The notes beneath the pieces are model-generated. The model was not told the DNA's origin. It did not search any database and saw nothing but the letters and a program-made list of their open reading frames with translations. A stretch of DNA of 64,000 nt, taken from positions 3,162,001 through 3,226,000 of the forward strand of contig NZ_JAQIIX010000002.1 of the NCBI RefSeq assembly GCF_036946495.1. Direction: 5' to 3'. Source of the stretch: Mycolicibacterium neoaurum. GTDB lineage: Bacteria > Actinomycetota > Actinomycetes > Mycobacteriales > Mycobacteriaceae. A program made the position numbers and the translations under genes. This document shows positions 8,472 to 17,083 of the stretch, one piece after another; position 1 is the first letter of the stretch, and each line of letters opens with the position of its first letter.

Positions 8472-11400
8472 GTGGGTTGGCACAATGGGCCGCCGAGCTG
8501 GCCGGAAATGGAGCGGGTCCTCAGCAGTAGGCCCCGGGGTAAACCGCGCCGCTCCGGGCTGCCGCTGGAGCCACCGGGCGACGGCGGTGACAGTCCGGCC
8601 TGGTCGCGCAAACGCGGGGCCTACCTGGCCGACGGGGTGCAGCGCTCCCGCTCCTCGGTGCCGTATGCCGAACTGCACGCCCATTCGGCCTACAGCTTCC
8701 TCGACGGGGCCAGCACCCCGGAAGAGATGGTGGAGGAGGCGGCGCGGCTGGGTCTGCGGGCCATAGCGCTGACCGACCATGACGGCCTCTACGGAGTCGT
8801 GCGGTTCGCTGAGGCTGCCCGCGAACTCGACGTGGACACCGTGTTCGGTGCGGAACTGTCGCTGGGAAACGTGCCCCGCACCGAACAACCCGACCCGCCC
8901 GGGCCCCACCTGCTGGTGCTCGCCCGCGGACCCGAAGGGTATCGACGGTTGTCCCGCGAGATTTCGTCGGCCCATCTGGCCGGCGGTGAAAAGGGAAAAC
9001 CGCGTTACGATTTCGACGCACTCACCGAGGCCGCCGGTGGCCACTGGCACATCCTCACCGGTTGTCGCAAAGGCCATGTCCGGCAGGCACTGACCCGTGG
9101 CGGACCCGAAGCCGCCGAGCGGGCGCTGGCCGACCTGGTGGACCGGTTCGGGGCCGACCGCGTCAGCGTCGAGTTGACTCATCACGGTCACCCGCTCGAC
9201 GATGAGCGCAACACGGTCCTTGCCGGGTTGGCGTCGCGGTTCGGCCTTGGGCTGATCGCCACCACCGGCGCGCATTTCGCAGCACCCGAGCGGGGGCGGC
9301 TGGCCATGGCGATGGCGGCGATCAGGGCCCGCAACTCGATGGATGACGCGGCTGGGTGGCTGGCGCCGCTGGGTGGAGCGCATCTCCGCTCGGGGGAGGA
9401 GATGGCCCGTATTTTCGGAACCGAGATCGTCACCGCCGCTGCCGATCTCGGCGAACAATGTGCCTTCGGCCTGGCGTTGATCGCCCCGCAGTTGCCGCCG
9501 TTCGACGTACCTCCCGGTCATACCGAGGTCAGCTGGCTGCGACTGCTGGTGCGTAAGGGGGCGCTGGATCGCTACGGCACGCCGGAACGCGCGCCGAAGG
9601 CGTATCGCCAGATCGAGCATGAATTGGCCATCATCGAAAAGCTCAACTTCCCAGGTTATTTCCTGGTGGTCCACGACATCACCCGATTCTGTAGGGAACG
9701 TGACATCCTCTGTCAGGGAAGGGGATCGGCGGCCAACTCCGCGGTCTGCTACGCCCTCAAGGTCACCAATGTCGACCCGATCGCCAACGAGTTGTTGTTC
9801 GAACGGTTCCTGTCACCGGCGCGCGATGGCCCACCCGATATCGATATCGATATCGAATCGGACCTGCGCGAGGAGGTCATCCAGTACGTCTACGAAAAGT
9901 ACGGCCGTGATTATGCCGCCCAGGTGGCCAACGTCATCACCTACCGGGGGCGTAGTTCGGTCCGGGACATGGCCCGTGCGTTGGGTTTCTCGCAAGGGCA
10001 ACAGGATGCGTGGAGCAAGCAGATCAGCCGTTGGAACGGACTTGCCGATTCCCCCGACGTGGAGGACATTCCCGAGCAGGTCGTCGACCTGGCCACCCAG
10101 ATCTCCAATCTGCCCCGGCACATGGGCATCCACTCCGGTGGCATGGTGATCTGTGACCGCCCGATCGCCGACGTGTGCCCGGTGGAGTGGGCGCGAATGG
10201 AGAATCGCAGCGTTCTGCAATGGGACAAGGATGACTGTGCGGCAATCGGTTTGGTCAAGTTCGATTTGTTGGGGCTGGGCATGCTGTCGGCGCTGCACTA
10301 TGCGATCGACCTGATCCGGGAGCACAAGGGCATCGAGGTCGACCTGTCCAAGCTGGACCTTTCGGAGCCGGCCGTCTACGAGATGCTGCAGCGCGCCGAT
10401 TCGGTCGGAGTGTTCCAGGTCGAGTCCCGTGCGCAGATGGCCACCCTGCCGCGGCTGAAACCGCGGATGTTCTACGACCTGGTGGTCGAGGTGGCCCTCA
10501 TCCGTCCCGGCCCCATCCAGGGCGGATCGGTGCATCCGTACATCAAGCGGCGCAACGGCGAAGAAGAGGTGACTTATGACCACCCGTCGATGAAACCTGC
10601 CCTGGAGAAGACCCTCGGCATACCCCTGTTCCAGGAGCAACTGATGCAATTGGCGGTGGACTGCGCAGGCTTCACCGGGGCCGAGGCCGATCAGCTGCGC
10701 AGGGCGATGGGCTCCAAACGGTCCACCGAGAAGATGCGCCGGTTACGCGGCCGGTTCTTCGACGGAATGCGCGAGCGGCACGGTATCACCGGTGCGGTGG
10801 CCGAGAAGATCTACGACAAACTGGAGGCATTCGCCAATTTCGGTTTCCCGGAAAGTCATTCGCTGAGCTTCGCCTCGCTGGTGTTCTATTCGTCGTGGTT
10901 CAAGCTTCATCATCCCGCCGTGTTCTGCGCCGCGTTGCTGCGTGCCCAGCCGATGGGGTTCTATTCGCCGCAGTCGTTGGTCGCCGACGCCCGTCGACAT
11001 GGCGTGATCGTGCACGGACCGGATGTCAACGCCAGCCTGGCCCACGCCACCTGTGAGAACCGAGGATTGGATGTGCGGATGGGTCTGGGCAGCATCCGGC
11101 ACATCGGTGACGAGCTGGCGAAGAAGATCGTCGAGGACAGGATGGCCGGTGGGGCGTTCACCGATCTGCTGAATCTGACTGCACGAATCCAACTTTCGGT
11201 CCCGCAAACCGAGGCGCTGGCCACTGCGGGGGCACTCGGCTGCTTCGGGATCACCCGTCGCGAGGGATTGTGGGCGGCCGGTGCGGCCGCCGCCGAACGC
11301 CCCGATCGGCTTCCCGGGGTGGGCTCGTCCACACACATTCCGGCGCTGCCGGGGATGAGCGCTCTGGAACTGGCCGCTGCCGATGTCTGGGCCACCGGCG

Positions 11401-11768
11401 TCTCACCGGACAGCTATCCCACCCAGTTCCTGCGCGAGGACCTTGCCGCGATGGGGGTCGTTCCTGCTGCCGAACTGCTGTCGGTGCCCGACGGAAGCCG
11501 CATCCTTGTCGCCGGTGCGGTGACGCATCGGCAACGCCCGGCCACCGCCCAGGGCGTTACTTTCGTCAACCTCGAAGACGAGACCGGCATGGTCAACGTG
11601 CTGTGCGCCCCGGGCGTCTGGGCGCGCTACCGCAAGCTGGCGCAGAGCGCGCCGGCGCTGATCATCCGCGGCATCGTGCAGAACGCGACCGGGGCGGTGA
11701 CGGTGCTGGCCGACCGGATGGGCCCGGTGGACCTGAAAATGCGGTCCCGATCGCGGGACTTTCAGTGA
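8472..11768 (+). CDS. dnaE2: Error-prone DNA polymerase III alpha-like subunit DnaE2
   Basis: This 1098-residue polymerase performs damage-induced translesion synthesis and mutagenesis with ImuA' and ImuB; neither of those is in this window. The N-terminal PHP domain begins AELHAHSAYSFLDG (His69, His71). Polymerase catalytic acids lie in PPDIDIDIESD (456-466) with a third in LVKFDLLGLGM. An OB-fold follows in the C-terminus (GAVTHRQRPATAQGVTF). GTG 8472 (MGWHNGPPSW) aligns with the M. tuberculosis N-terminus. The message is probably leaderless, because the LexA box abuts the start codon. Confidence 0.98.
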   Translation: MGWHNGPPSWPEMERVLSSRPRGKPRRSGLPLEPPGDGGDSPAWSRKRGAYLADGVQRSRSSVPYAELHAHSAYSFLDGASTPEEMVEEAARLGLRAIALTDHDGLYGVVRFAEAARELDVDTVFGAELSLGNVPRTEQPDPPGPHLLVLARGPEGYRRLSREISSAHLAGGEKGKPRYDFDALTEAAGGHWHILTGCRKGHVRQALTRGGPEAAERALADLVDRFGADRVSVELTHHGHPLDDERNTVLAGLASRFGLGLIATTGAHFAAPERGRLAMAMAAIRARNSMDDAAGWLAPLGGAHLRSGEEMARIFGTEIVTAAADLGEQCAFGLALIAPQLPPFDVPPGHTEVSWLRLLVRKGALDRYGTPERAPKAYRQIEHELAIIEKLNFPGYFLVVHDITRFCRERDILCQGRGSAANSAVCYALKVTNVDPIANELLFERFLSPARDGPPDIDIDIESDLREEVIQYVYEKYGRDYAAQVANVITYRGRSSVRDMARALGFSQGQQDAWSKQISRWNGLADSPDVEDIPEQVVDLATQISNLPRHMGIHSGGMVICDRPIADVCPVEWARMENRSVLQWDKDDCAAIGLVKFDLLGLGMLSALHYAIDLIREHKGIEVDLSKLDLSEPAVYEMLQRADSVGVFQVESRAQMATLPRLKPRMFYDLVVEVALIRPGPIQGGSVHPYIKRRNGEEEVTYDHPSMKPALEKTLGIPLFQEQLMQLAVDCAGFTGAEADQLRRAMGSKRSTEKMRRLRGRFFDGMRERHGITGAVAEKIYDKLEAFANFGFPESHSLSFASLVFYSSWFKLHHPAVFCAALLRAQPMGFYSPQSLVADARRHGVIVHGPDVNASLAHATCENRGLDVRMGLGSIRHIGDELAKKIVEDRMAGGAFTDLLNLTARIQLSVPQTEALATAGALGCFGITRREGLWAAGAAAAERPDRLPGVGSSTHIPALPGMSALELAAADVWATGVSPDSYPTQFLREDLAAMGVVPAAELLSVPDGSRILVAGAVTHRQRPATAQGVTFVNLEDETGMVNVLCAPGVWARYRKLAQSAPALIIRGIVQNATGAVTVLADRMGPVDLKMRSRSRDFQ

Positions 11769-11771
11769 TCG

Positions 11772-12182
11772 TCACGCCGTCGGTGTCGTCCACACCTTCT
11801 CGATGCTGATCTTGAGCCGGGTGCCGTAGTTGCCCATCGAGGGGGTCAACCCGATCTGATCGGACATCGCCTGGTATTTCGCCCAGTACGGTGCGTCCTC
11901 GCGGGGATCGGTGCCCTCGGCATCGACCCGTGCAGGCCCTCCGATGACGATGATCCCGCCACCGTTGCCATCGGAGTCCAGATTCAAGCTCACCTGGGGG
12001 TGGTTGCCGATATGCCGAACCTTGGCCGCGCCGGGCTCGGTGTACACCACGATGTCGGTCCCGTCGAAGAAGAACCACACCAGTTTCGGCACCGGCTGGC
12101 CGGACTTGGCGACGGTGGTCAACCACGCGAAATCGTCGGATTTCAGGCGGTCGAGGATTTCCGGTGTCAGCTCTGCGGTCAT
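11772..12182 (-). CDS. PPOX/pyridoxamine-oxidase-fold flavin or F420 protein (Rv3369-like)
   Basis: This 136-residue protein has the split-barrel fold of the PNPOx/F420-dependent reductase family. Visible are the LKSDDFAWLTTVAKSGQPVPKLVWFFFDG strands and the IVVYTEPGAAKVRHIG phosphate-binding turn (given here in parts). M. tuberculosis Rv3369 is the likely counterpart and also adjoins the nitroreductase gene. Start ATG 12182 (MTAELTPE) is chosen; an upstream in-frame ATG at 12212 would run into the divergent gene. It converges on dnaE2 with a 3-bp gap. Substrate unknown. Confidence 0.88.
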   Translation of the reverse strand: MTAELTPEILDRLKSDDFAWLTTVAKSGQPVPKLVWFFFDGTDIVVYTEPGAAKVRHIGNHPQVSLNLDSDGNGGGIIVIGGPARVDAEGTDPREDAPYWAKYQAMSDQIGLTPSMGNYGTRLKISIEKVWTTPTA

Positions 12183-12205
12183 GGAAGCGAATGTAGTCTC
12201 GCGGT

Positions 12206-12847
12206 ATGACACTCAACCTGACCGCGGATGAAGTTCTGACCACGACGCGTTCGGTGCGCAAACGGCTCGATTTCGACAAGCCCGTCCCGCGCGAGGTGCT
12301 GATGGAGTGCCTCGATATCGCGCTGCAGGCCCCGACCGGCTCCAATTCCCAAGGCTGGCAATGGGTCTTCGTCGAGGATGAAGAGAAGAAGAAGGCGATC
12401 GCCGATATCTACCGGGTGGCCGCCACCCCGTACCTTGATGCCCCCAAGCCCGAGTTCGGGGACAGCCGCGACGAACGCGCACCCAAGGTCATCGACTCCG
12501 CCAAATACCTCAACGACCACCTGCACGAAGTGCCGGTCATGCTGATCCCCTGCCTGGAGGGCCGCCCGGACGGGGCGCCGGCGGGGATGAGCGCCGGATT
12601 CTGGGGATCGCTGATGCCGGCGGTGTGGAGCTTCATGCTGGCGCTGCGCAGTCGCGGCCTCGGTTCGGCATGGACCTCGCTGCACCTGATGGGTGACGGT
12701 GAGAAGAAAACCGCCGAACTGCTGGGCATCCCCTTCGACAAATACTCCCAGGGCGGTCTGTTCCCGATCGCCTACACCAAGGGCACCGACTTCAAGAAGG
12801 CCAAGCGGCTGCCCGCCGAGGAACTCACACACTGGAACAGCTGGTGA
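12206..12847 (+). CDS. Nitroreductase-family FMN oxidoreductase (Rv3368c-like)
   Basis: This 213-residue member of the NAD(P)H:FMN nitroreductase fold shows the FMN-binding start TTRSVRKRLDF, the QAPTGSNSQGWQWVFV strand and a C-terminal LLGIPFDKYSQGGLFPIAY segment. Family members reduce nitro compounds, quinones or enoates; the native substrate is unknown. It is divergent from the PPOX-fold gene with only 23 bp between starts, so the promoters overlap and the pair is probably co-regulated. Its stop abuts the stop of the convergent methyltransferase gene. Confidence 0.93.
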   Translation: MTLNLTADEVLTTTRSVRKRLDFDKPVPREVLMECLDIALQAPTGSNSQGWQWVFVEDEEKKKAIADIYRVAATPYLDAPKPEFGDSRDERAPKVIDSAKYLNDHLHEVPVMLIPCLEGRPDGAPAGMSAGFWGSLMPAVWSFMLALRSRGLGSAWTSLHLMGDGEKKTAELLGIPFDKYSQGGLFPIAYTKGTDFKKAKRLPAEELTHWNSW

Positions 12848-13312
12848 TCACACCGCGCCGGTGAACCCCTGCTGGCGCCACGCTTCGTAGGCAGCCACTG
12901 CGGCGGCGTTCGACAGGTTCAGCGACCGCCGGCCCGACAGCATCGGGATGCGCACCCGCGCGGTGATGTGCGGGTCGGCCAGCGTCTGCTGGTCGAGCCC
13001 GGTCGGCTCCGGTCCGAACATCAGCACGTCCCCGGGCTCATAGGACACCTGGGCGAAGGACAGCTCCGCGTGCGCGGTAAAGGCGAACACCCTGGCCGGT
13101 CCGATGGCGGCCCAGGCCGAGTCCAGGTCCGGGTGCACCGTCACCGAGGCCAGATCGTGGTAGTCCAACCCCGCCCGGCGCAACTTCGGTTCGGACAGGT
13201 CGAAGCCCAACGGTTCGACCAGGTGCAGCTCGCAACCGGTCGCGGCCACCATCCGGATCGCGTTACCGGTGTTGGGCGCGATGCGCGGCGAGTAGAACAG
13301 GACGTGGAACAT
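12848..13312 (-). CDS. tRNA (cytidine/uridine-2'-O-)-methyltransferase, SpoU/TrmL type
   Basis: This is a 154-residue SPOUT methyltransferase. The motifs IAPNTGNAIRMVAATGCELHL, LMFGPEPTGL and IPMLSGRRSLNLSNAAAVAAYE (shown in parts) match TrmL, which 2'-O-methylates wobble C34/U34 of tRNA-Leu. The length equals a minimal TrmL without an RNA-binding extension. ATG 13312 gives the canonical MFHVLFYSPRIAPNTGN start. M. tuberculosis Rv3366 (SpoU) is the expected counterpart. The start is 31 bp from the divergent methyltransferase gene. Confidence 0.93.
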   Translation of the reverse strand: MFHVLFYSPRIAPNTGNAIRMVAATGCELHLVEPLGFDLSEPKLRRAGLDYHDLASVTVHPDLDSAWAAIGPARVFAFTAHAELSFAQVSYEPGDVLMFGPEPTGLDQQTLADPHITARVRIPMLSGRRSLNLSNAAAVAAYEAWRQQGFTGAV

Positions 13313-13343
13313 CGGGCCATTGTCCACTGCGCATAATGGCGGC

Positions 13344-13949
13344 ATGGTCGAGCAAAGCCTCTGGATGCAAAAGGTCGCCGCCAACCCCGGCCACTCGCAG
13401 TGGTACATCGATCGCTTCCGCGCCATGGCCGAAGCCGGAAACGACCTCGACGGCGAGGCCCGCTTCATCGACGCCATGGCACCCCGCGGTGCGCACATCC
13501 TGGACGCCGGTTGCGGGCCGGGCCGGGTCGGCGGCTATCTGGCCGCAGCCGGACACCATGTCGTCGGCGTCGACGTCGACCCCACCCTGATAGCCGCCGC
13601 CGAAGCCGACCACCCCGGTGCCCGCTGGTTCGTCGGCGACCTCGCCGAACTCGACCTGCCCGCCCGCGGGGTCGCCGAACAGTTCGACATCATCGTCTCG
13701 GCGGGCAACGTGATGACTTTCCTGGCACCGAGCACCCGTGGACAGGTCTTGGCACGATTGCACGCCCACTTGCGCACCGACGGCCGTCTGGTCATCGGAT
13801 TCGGCGCGGGCCGCGACTATCCCTTCGACCGGTTCCTCGACGACGCCCGCGCTGCCGGTCTGGCCCCGGACCTGTTGCTGTCCACCTGGGATGTGCGCCC
13901 ATTCGACGACAACGCCGAGTTCCTGGTCGCGATCCTGCGCCGCGGCTGA
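13344..13949 (+). CDS. Class I SAM-dependent methyltransferase
   Basis: This 201-residue Rossmann methyltransferase has motif I ILDAGCGPGRVGGYLA, the acidic GVDVDPTLIAAAE loop, and IIVSAGNVMTFL as motif IV. The substrate cannot be assigned. Start ATG 13344 (MVEQSLWMQKVAANPGHS) is preferred over an upstream in-frame codon because it begins the conserved region. It lies alone before the conservon promoter region. Confidence 0.88.
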   Translation: MVEQSLWMQKVAANPGHSQWYIDRFRAMAEAGNDLDGEARFIDAMAPRGAHILDAGCGPGRVGGYLAAAGHHVVGVDVDPTLIAAAEADHPGARWFVGDLAELDLPARGVAEQFDIIVSAGNVMTFLAPSTRGQVLARLHAHLRTDGRLVIGFGAGRDYPFDRFLDDARAAGLAPDLLLSTWDVRPFDDNAEFLVAILRRG

Positions 13950-14120
13950 ACTGCCGGGAAAAGGTTGCGCATCGTAACGGTCACGAACTGTCGTCACGGC
14001 GCCTTCGAACCTGGAATCGGCTGTGCCCGAATGCCATAATCGACCAATTGCCCGGTGATACGACGCCGGACCCGACGTGGGCATAAGCAGCAGGAAGCAC
14101 ATGAACGCGCCACAACCGAC
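13950..14120 (+). promoter_or_regulatory. Intergenic region upstream of the conservon
   Basis: These 171 bp separate the methyltransferase gene from the first conservon gene and must hold the promoter of the five-gene mfp operon. I see no clear operator, riboswitch or terminator hairpin here. Confidence 0.4.
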
Positions 14121-15791
14121 ATGACAGTCTTTCCCGCGTCCAGCGCGCACGGCGAGATAGCCGGTGCCGCAACGACACATGCGAAGCGGCCGGCGCGCTG
14201 GTCGCTGAGCAACTGGCCCGCCGCAGGGAAAATCGTTGCCATCGCCGCGGTTCCGATGCTGCTGGCCGCCTCGATGGGCGCGTTGCACATCTACACGAGC
14301 TTCACCGACAGCGCGATAGCCGACGACACGGCCACCCGCGATGCGGTCATCGTGGCGGTCTTGCTGCTGGTGGCGCTGCTGATCGTCGTGGTGGTCGCGC
14401 GCTCCCTGATCGGGCCGCTGCGCCGACTCCGCGACAGTGCGTTGCAGGTGGCCCACACCGATCTGGCCCGCGAACTCGAACAGGTGCGCATGGGCGGTGA
14501 TCCCGGCCCGCCGACCCCGATCCCGGTGCACACCAGCGAGGAGCTCGGACAGCTGGCGCACGCAGTCGACGAACTCCACGAACAGGCCCTGCAGCTCGCC
14601 GGCGAGCAGGCCCGGCTGCAGGCACAGGTCAGCGACATGTTCGAGACGGTGTCCCGGCGCAGCCGGTCGCTGGTGGACCAGCAGCTGACGCTGATCGACG
14701 AGCTGGAGCGCGACGAACAGGACCCCGACCGCCTGGATGGCCTGTTCCGGCTCGACCACCTGGCTGCCCGGATGCGCCGCAACGGTGCCAATCTCCTTGT
14801 CCTGGCAGGCGCCGACACCGCTCGTGGTCACAGCGACCCGGCACCATTGTCGGCGGTGGTCAACGCCGCGTCCTCCGAGGTCGAGGACTACGCCCGGCTG
14901 CAGACGACCGAGCTTCCCGATTGCGCCGTCGTCGGCGCGGTGGCCGCCGATCTGGTGCATGTGCTCGCCGAGTTGATGGACAACGGATTGCGGTACTCGC
15001 CGCCGGCCACGACGGTGCGCATCTCGGGTTTGCGCACCGAGGACGGCGCACTGGTGCTCGAGATCGGCGACGATGGTCTCGGGATGGCAGAACCGGACCT
15101 GCGCGTCACCAACACCCGGTTGCAGTCCGACGGTGAGGTCACCGCCTACACGGCACGCCACATGGGGCTGTTCGTCGTCGCCCGGCTGGCCGCCCGGCAC
15201 GGGCTGGTGGTGCGATTGCGGGCCACCGTCAGCGGGGACCCGAACTCGGGTATCACCGCGGGCATCTACGTTCCCGCGGGACTGGTCGTCGGCGCACCCG
15301 CACGACCCCGGTTCGCCGATGCCGAGCCGGTACCGACAGACGAGACGGTGGCGGCGCCGCCGGTGGCTGTCGAGTCGACCCAACGCGAGTTGCCCCGACG
15401 AGACCCGGTCTTCGACGCTGTGACACCGAATGCCGGCTCCGACGATGCGATCTACCAGAAGATGCTCTCGGAATGGCTGGTCGACCCCACCGACCTCGGC
15501 GTCGACACCGATCTGGACTGGAAATCGGTGTGGGACAACGGTTGGTCGGCGGCCGAAGCGGCAGAGAGCACGCCCGCCGTCGAGCACACCGCCGAGGGCC
15601 TGCCGGTCCGCCGACCCGGTGCGCGGTTGGTGCCCGGCGCGGGCGAGGCCGACCCGGGGGCAGTCGAGCCCAACGACCCGGTGACCGCTCCGCTGCCGGA
15701 TCCGGCAACCATCCGGGCCAGCCTCAGCAGTCACTTCGCCGGCGTGCACGCCGCCCGCTCGCGGTCGCAGGACACCGGGGGAGACCGGTGA
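14121..15791 (+). CDS. mfpE: Conservon histidine-kinase-like ATPase (Rv3365c/MfpE type), short sensor
   Basis: This 556-residue protein is the first of the conservon. Membrane helices lie at about 37-58 and 75-93, with only about 16 residues between them. A linker/HAMP-like coiled region (94-175) and a kinase core with LDHLAARMRRNGANLLVLAG (His213) follow. The N-box is AELMDNGLRYSPP (283-295), with GDDGLGM (316-322) and HMGLFVVARLAARHG (347-361). The tail beyond 400 is acidic and proline-rich. M. tuberculosis Rv3365c is much longer (about 876 aa from memory) because of an extracytoplasmic sensor domain that is missing here. ATG 14121 (MTVFPASSAHG) is used. The end overlaps the next gene by GTGA. 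Confidence 0.9.
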   Translation: MTVFPASSAHGEIAGAATTHAKRPARWSLSNWPAAGKIVAIAAVPMLLAASMGALHIYTSFTDSAIADDTATRDAVIVAVLLLVALLIVVVVARSLIGPLRRLRDSALQVAHTDLARELEQVRMGGDPGPPTPIPVHTSEELGQLAHAVDELHEQALQLAGEQARLQAQVSDMFETVSRRSRSLVDQQLTLIDELERDEQDPDRLDGLFRLDHLAARMRRNGANLLVLAGADTARGHSDPAPLSAVVNAASSEVEDYARLQTTELPDCAVVGAVAADLVHVLAELMDNGLRYSPPATTVRISGLRTEDGALVLEIGDDGLGMAEPDLRVTNTRLQSDGEVTAYTARHMGLFVVARLAARHGLVVRLRATVSGDPNSGITAGIYVPAGLVVGAPARPRFADAEPVPTDETVAAPPVAVESTQRELPRRDPVFDAVTPNAGSDDAIYQKMLSEWLVDPTDLGVDTDLDWKSVWDNGWSAAEAAESTPAVEHTAEGLPVRRPGARLVPGAGEADPGAVEPNDPVTAPLPDPATIRASLSSHFAGVHAARSRSQDTGGDR

Positions 15792-16186
15792 CCACCCGGG
15801 AGTCCCTCGACTGGCTGGTGGCCAAGTTCGCCCGCGAGGTCGACGGGGTATCGCACGCGGTGCTGGTCTCCGCCGACGGTCTGCTGATGGCCGCCAGCGA
15901 GCACATGCCCACCGAACGCGCCGACCAACTGGCCGCAGTGACCTCCGGGCTGGCCAGCCTCGCCGGCGGCGCCGCGCAACTCTTCCAGGGCGGTCACGTC
16001 ATGCAGTCGATCGTCGAGATGGAGCACGGCTACCTGCTCGTGATGCGCGCCGGGGACGGATCCAATATCGCGGCGCTGGCCATGCGATCCTGCGATATCG
16101 GCCAGGTCGGATACGAGATGGCGATGCTCGTCGAGCGCGTCGGCAACGTCGTGCAGGCCGCGCGCCGCTCACGCCGCGCACCGTGA
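15788..16186 (+). CDS. mfpD: Conservon roadblock/LC7 protein (Rv3364c/MfpD type)
   Basis: This 132-residue roadblock/LC7-fold protein starts LDWLVAKFAREVDGVSHAVLVSADGLLMA and has the LAALTSGLASLAGGAA-like helix typical of prokaryotic MglB-like GTPase partners (given in parts). In conservons this component binds the GTPase and probably tunes its nucleotide state. Start GTG 15788 overlaps the preceding stop (GTGA), and its own stop overlaps the next start. Confidence 0.93.
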   Translation: MTTRESLDWLVAKFAREVDGVSHAVLVSADGLLMAASEHMPTERADQLAAVTSGLASLAGGAAQLFQGGHVMQSIVEMEHGYLLVMRAGDGSNIAALAMRSCDIGQVGYEMAMLVERVGNVVQAARRSRRAP

Positions 16187-16536
16187 ACGACGATGTCACC
16201 GCCTTGGTGCGGCCCTACACACTGACCGGTGGGCGCACCACTGCGCGATTGGATCTCCCTTTGGAAGCGCCGATCCAGACGGTCGAGCCCGGGCCACCAC
16301 CGCGGTGGCCGGCAGCAGACGTGCGGTCTCGGATCCTGACCGCGGGTCGCGCGGGACCATCGGTCGCCGAGATCGCGGCGCAGTTGGAGTTGCCGTTGGG
16401 TGTGGCGCGTGTGCTGATCGGCGACCTGGCCGAGGAGGGGTATGTTCGGGTGCGCGCGACGCTGGGGGAGTCATCTTCTGCCGACGAGCGTCGTGACCTG
16501 ATCGGAAGGACGCTGCGTGGACTCCGGGCGCTCTGA
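16183..16536 (+). CDS. mfpC: Conservon DUF742 protein (Rv3363c/MfpC type)
   Basis: This 117-residue DUF742 protein begins LVRPYTLTGGRT, the family hallmark, and ends in a winged-helix-like segment (SVAEIAAQLELPLGVARVLIGDLAEEGYV, in parts). Conservons always carry one such small protein, probably as an adaptor for the membrane kinase and GTPase. The GTG start overlaps the roadblock gene by four bases. The gene overlaps the GTPase gene by 20 bases. Confidence 0.93.
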   Translation: MNDDVTALVRPYTLTGGRTTARLDLPLEAPIQTVEPGPPPRWPAADVRSRILTAGRAGPSVAEIAAQLELPLGVARVLIGDLAEEGYVRVRATLGESSSADERRDLIGRTLRGLRAL

Positions 16537-17083
16537 ACGGCCGACATCCACCAAGATCGTCATCTCGGGTGGTTTCGGCTCGGGCAAGACCACCTTCGTC
16601 GGCACAGTGTCGGAGATCATGCCGCTGCGCACCGAGGCGCTGGTCACCACCGCGTCGGCGGGTTTCGACGAGCTCGGGGCCACCCCGGGCAAGACCACCA
16701 CGACGGTCGCGATGGACTTCGGCCGCATCACCCTCGCCGAGGACCTGGTGCTCTACCTGTTCGGTACTCCCGGTCAGCGCCGGTTCTGGTTCATGTGGGA
16801 TGACCTGATCCGCGGCGCCATCGGCGCGGTGATCCTCGTCGACGTACGGCGGCTGCAGGACAGCTTCGCCGCCGTCGACTTCTTCGAGGCGCGCCGGCTG
16901 CCGTTCATCATCGCGGTCAACGAGTTCGATGACGCGCCCCGGCACCCGCAGGCAGCGCTGCGCCAGGCGCTGGCGCTGCGCGCGGACATCCCGATCGTCA
17001 CCGTCGACGCCAGGGACCGGAACTCGGTGCGGGCCGCGCTGATCACGGTGGCCGAGTACGCGTTGGCAGCGGTCCCGACGTGA
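16517..17083 (+). CDS. mfpB: Conservon GTPase MfpB (Rv3362c type)
   Basis: This 188-residue small Ras-like GTPase has a P-loop GGFGSGKTT (18-26), a switch II LFGTPGQRRF in which the usual DxxG is altered, and NEFD as the NKxD specificity motif. In mycobacteria MfpB works with MfpA to modulate DNA gyrase and fluoroquinolone sensitivity (established for M. smegmatis and M. tuberculosis proteins). The GTG start lies inside the DUF742 gene and the stop overlaps mfpA by GTGA, so all five genes form one operon. Confidence 0.95.
   Translation: MDSGRSERPTSTKIVISGGFGSGKTTFVGTVSEIMPLRTEALVTTASAGFDELGATPGKTTTTVAMDFGRITLAEDLVLYLFGTPGQRRFWFMWDDLIRGAIGAVILVDVRRLQDSFAAVDFFEARRLPFIIAVNEFDDAPRHPQAALRQALALRADIPIVTVDARDRNSVRAALITVAEYALAAVPT

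Noticed and set aside
13263..15749. Very long open frame antisense to the conservon kinase gene (828 codons)
   Set aside because: It is an artefact of high GC at third positions. The protein is low-complexity (R, G, V, H, Q-rich) with no domain, and the opposite strand encodes well-known families.
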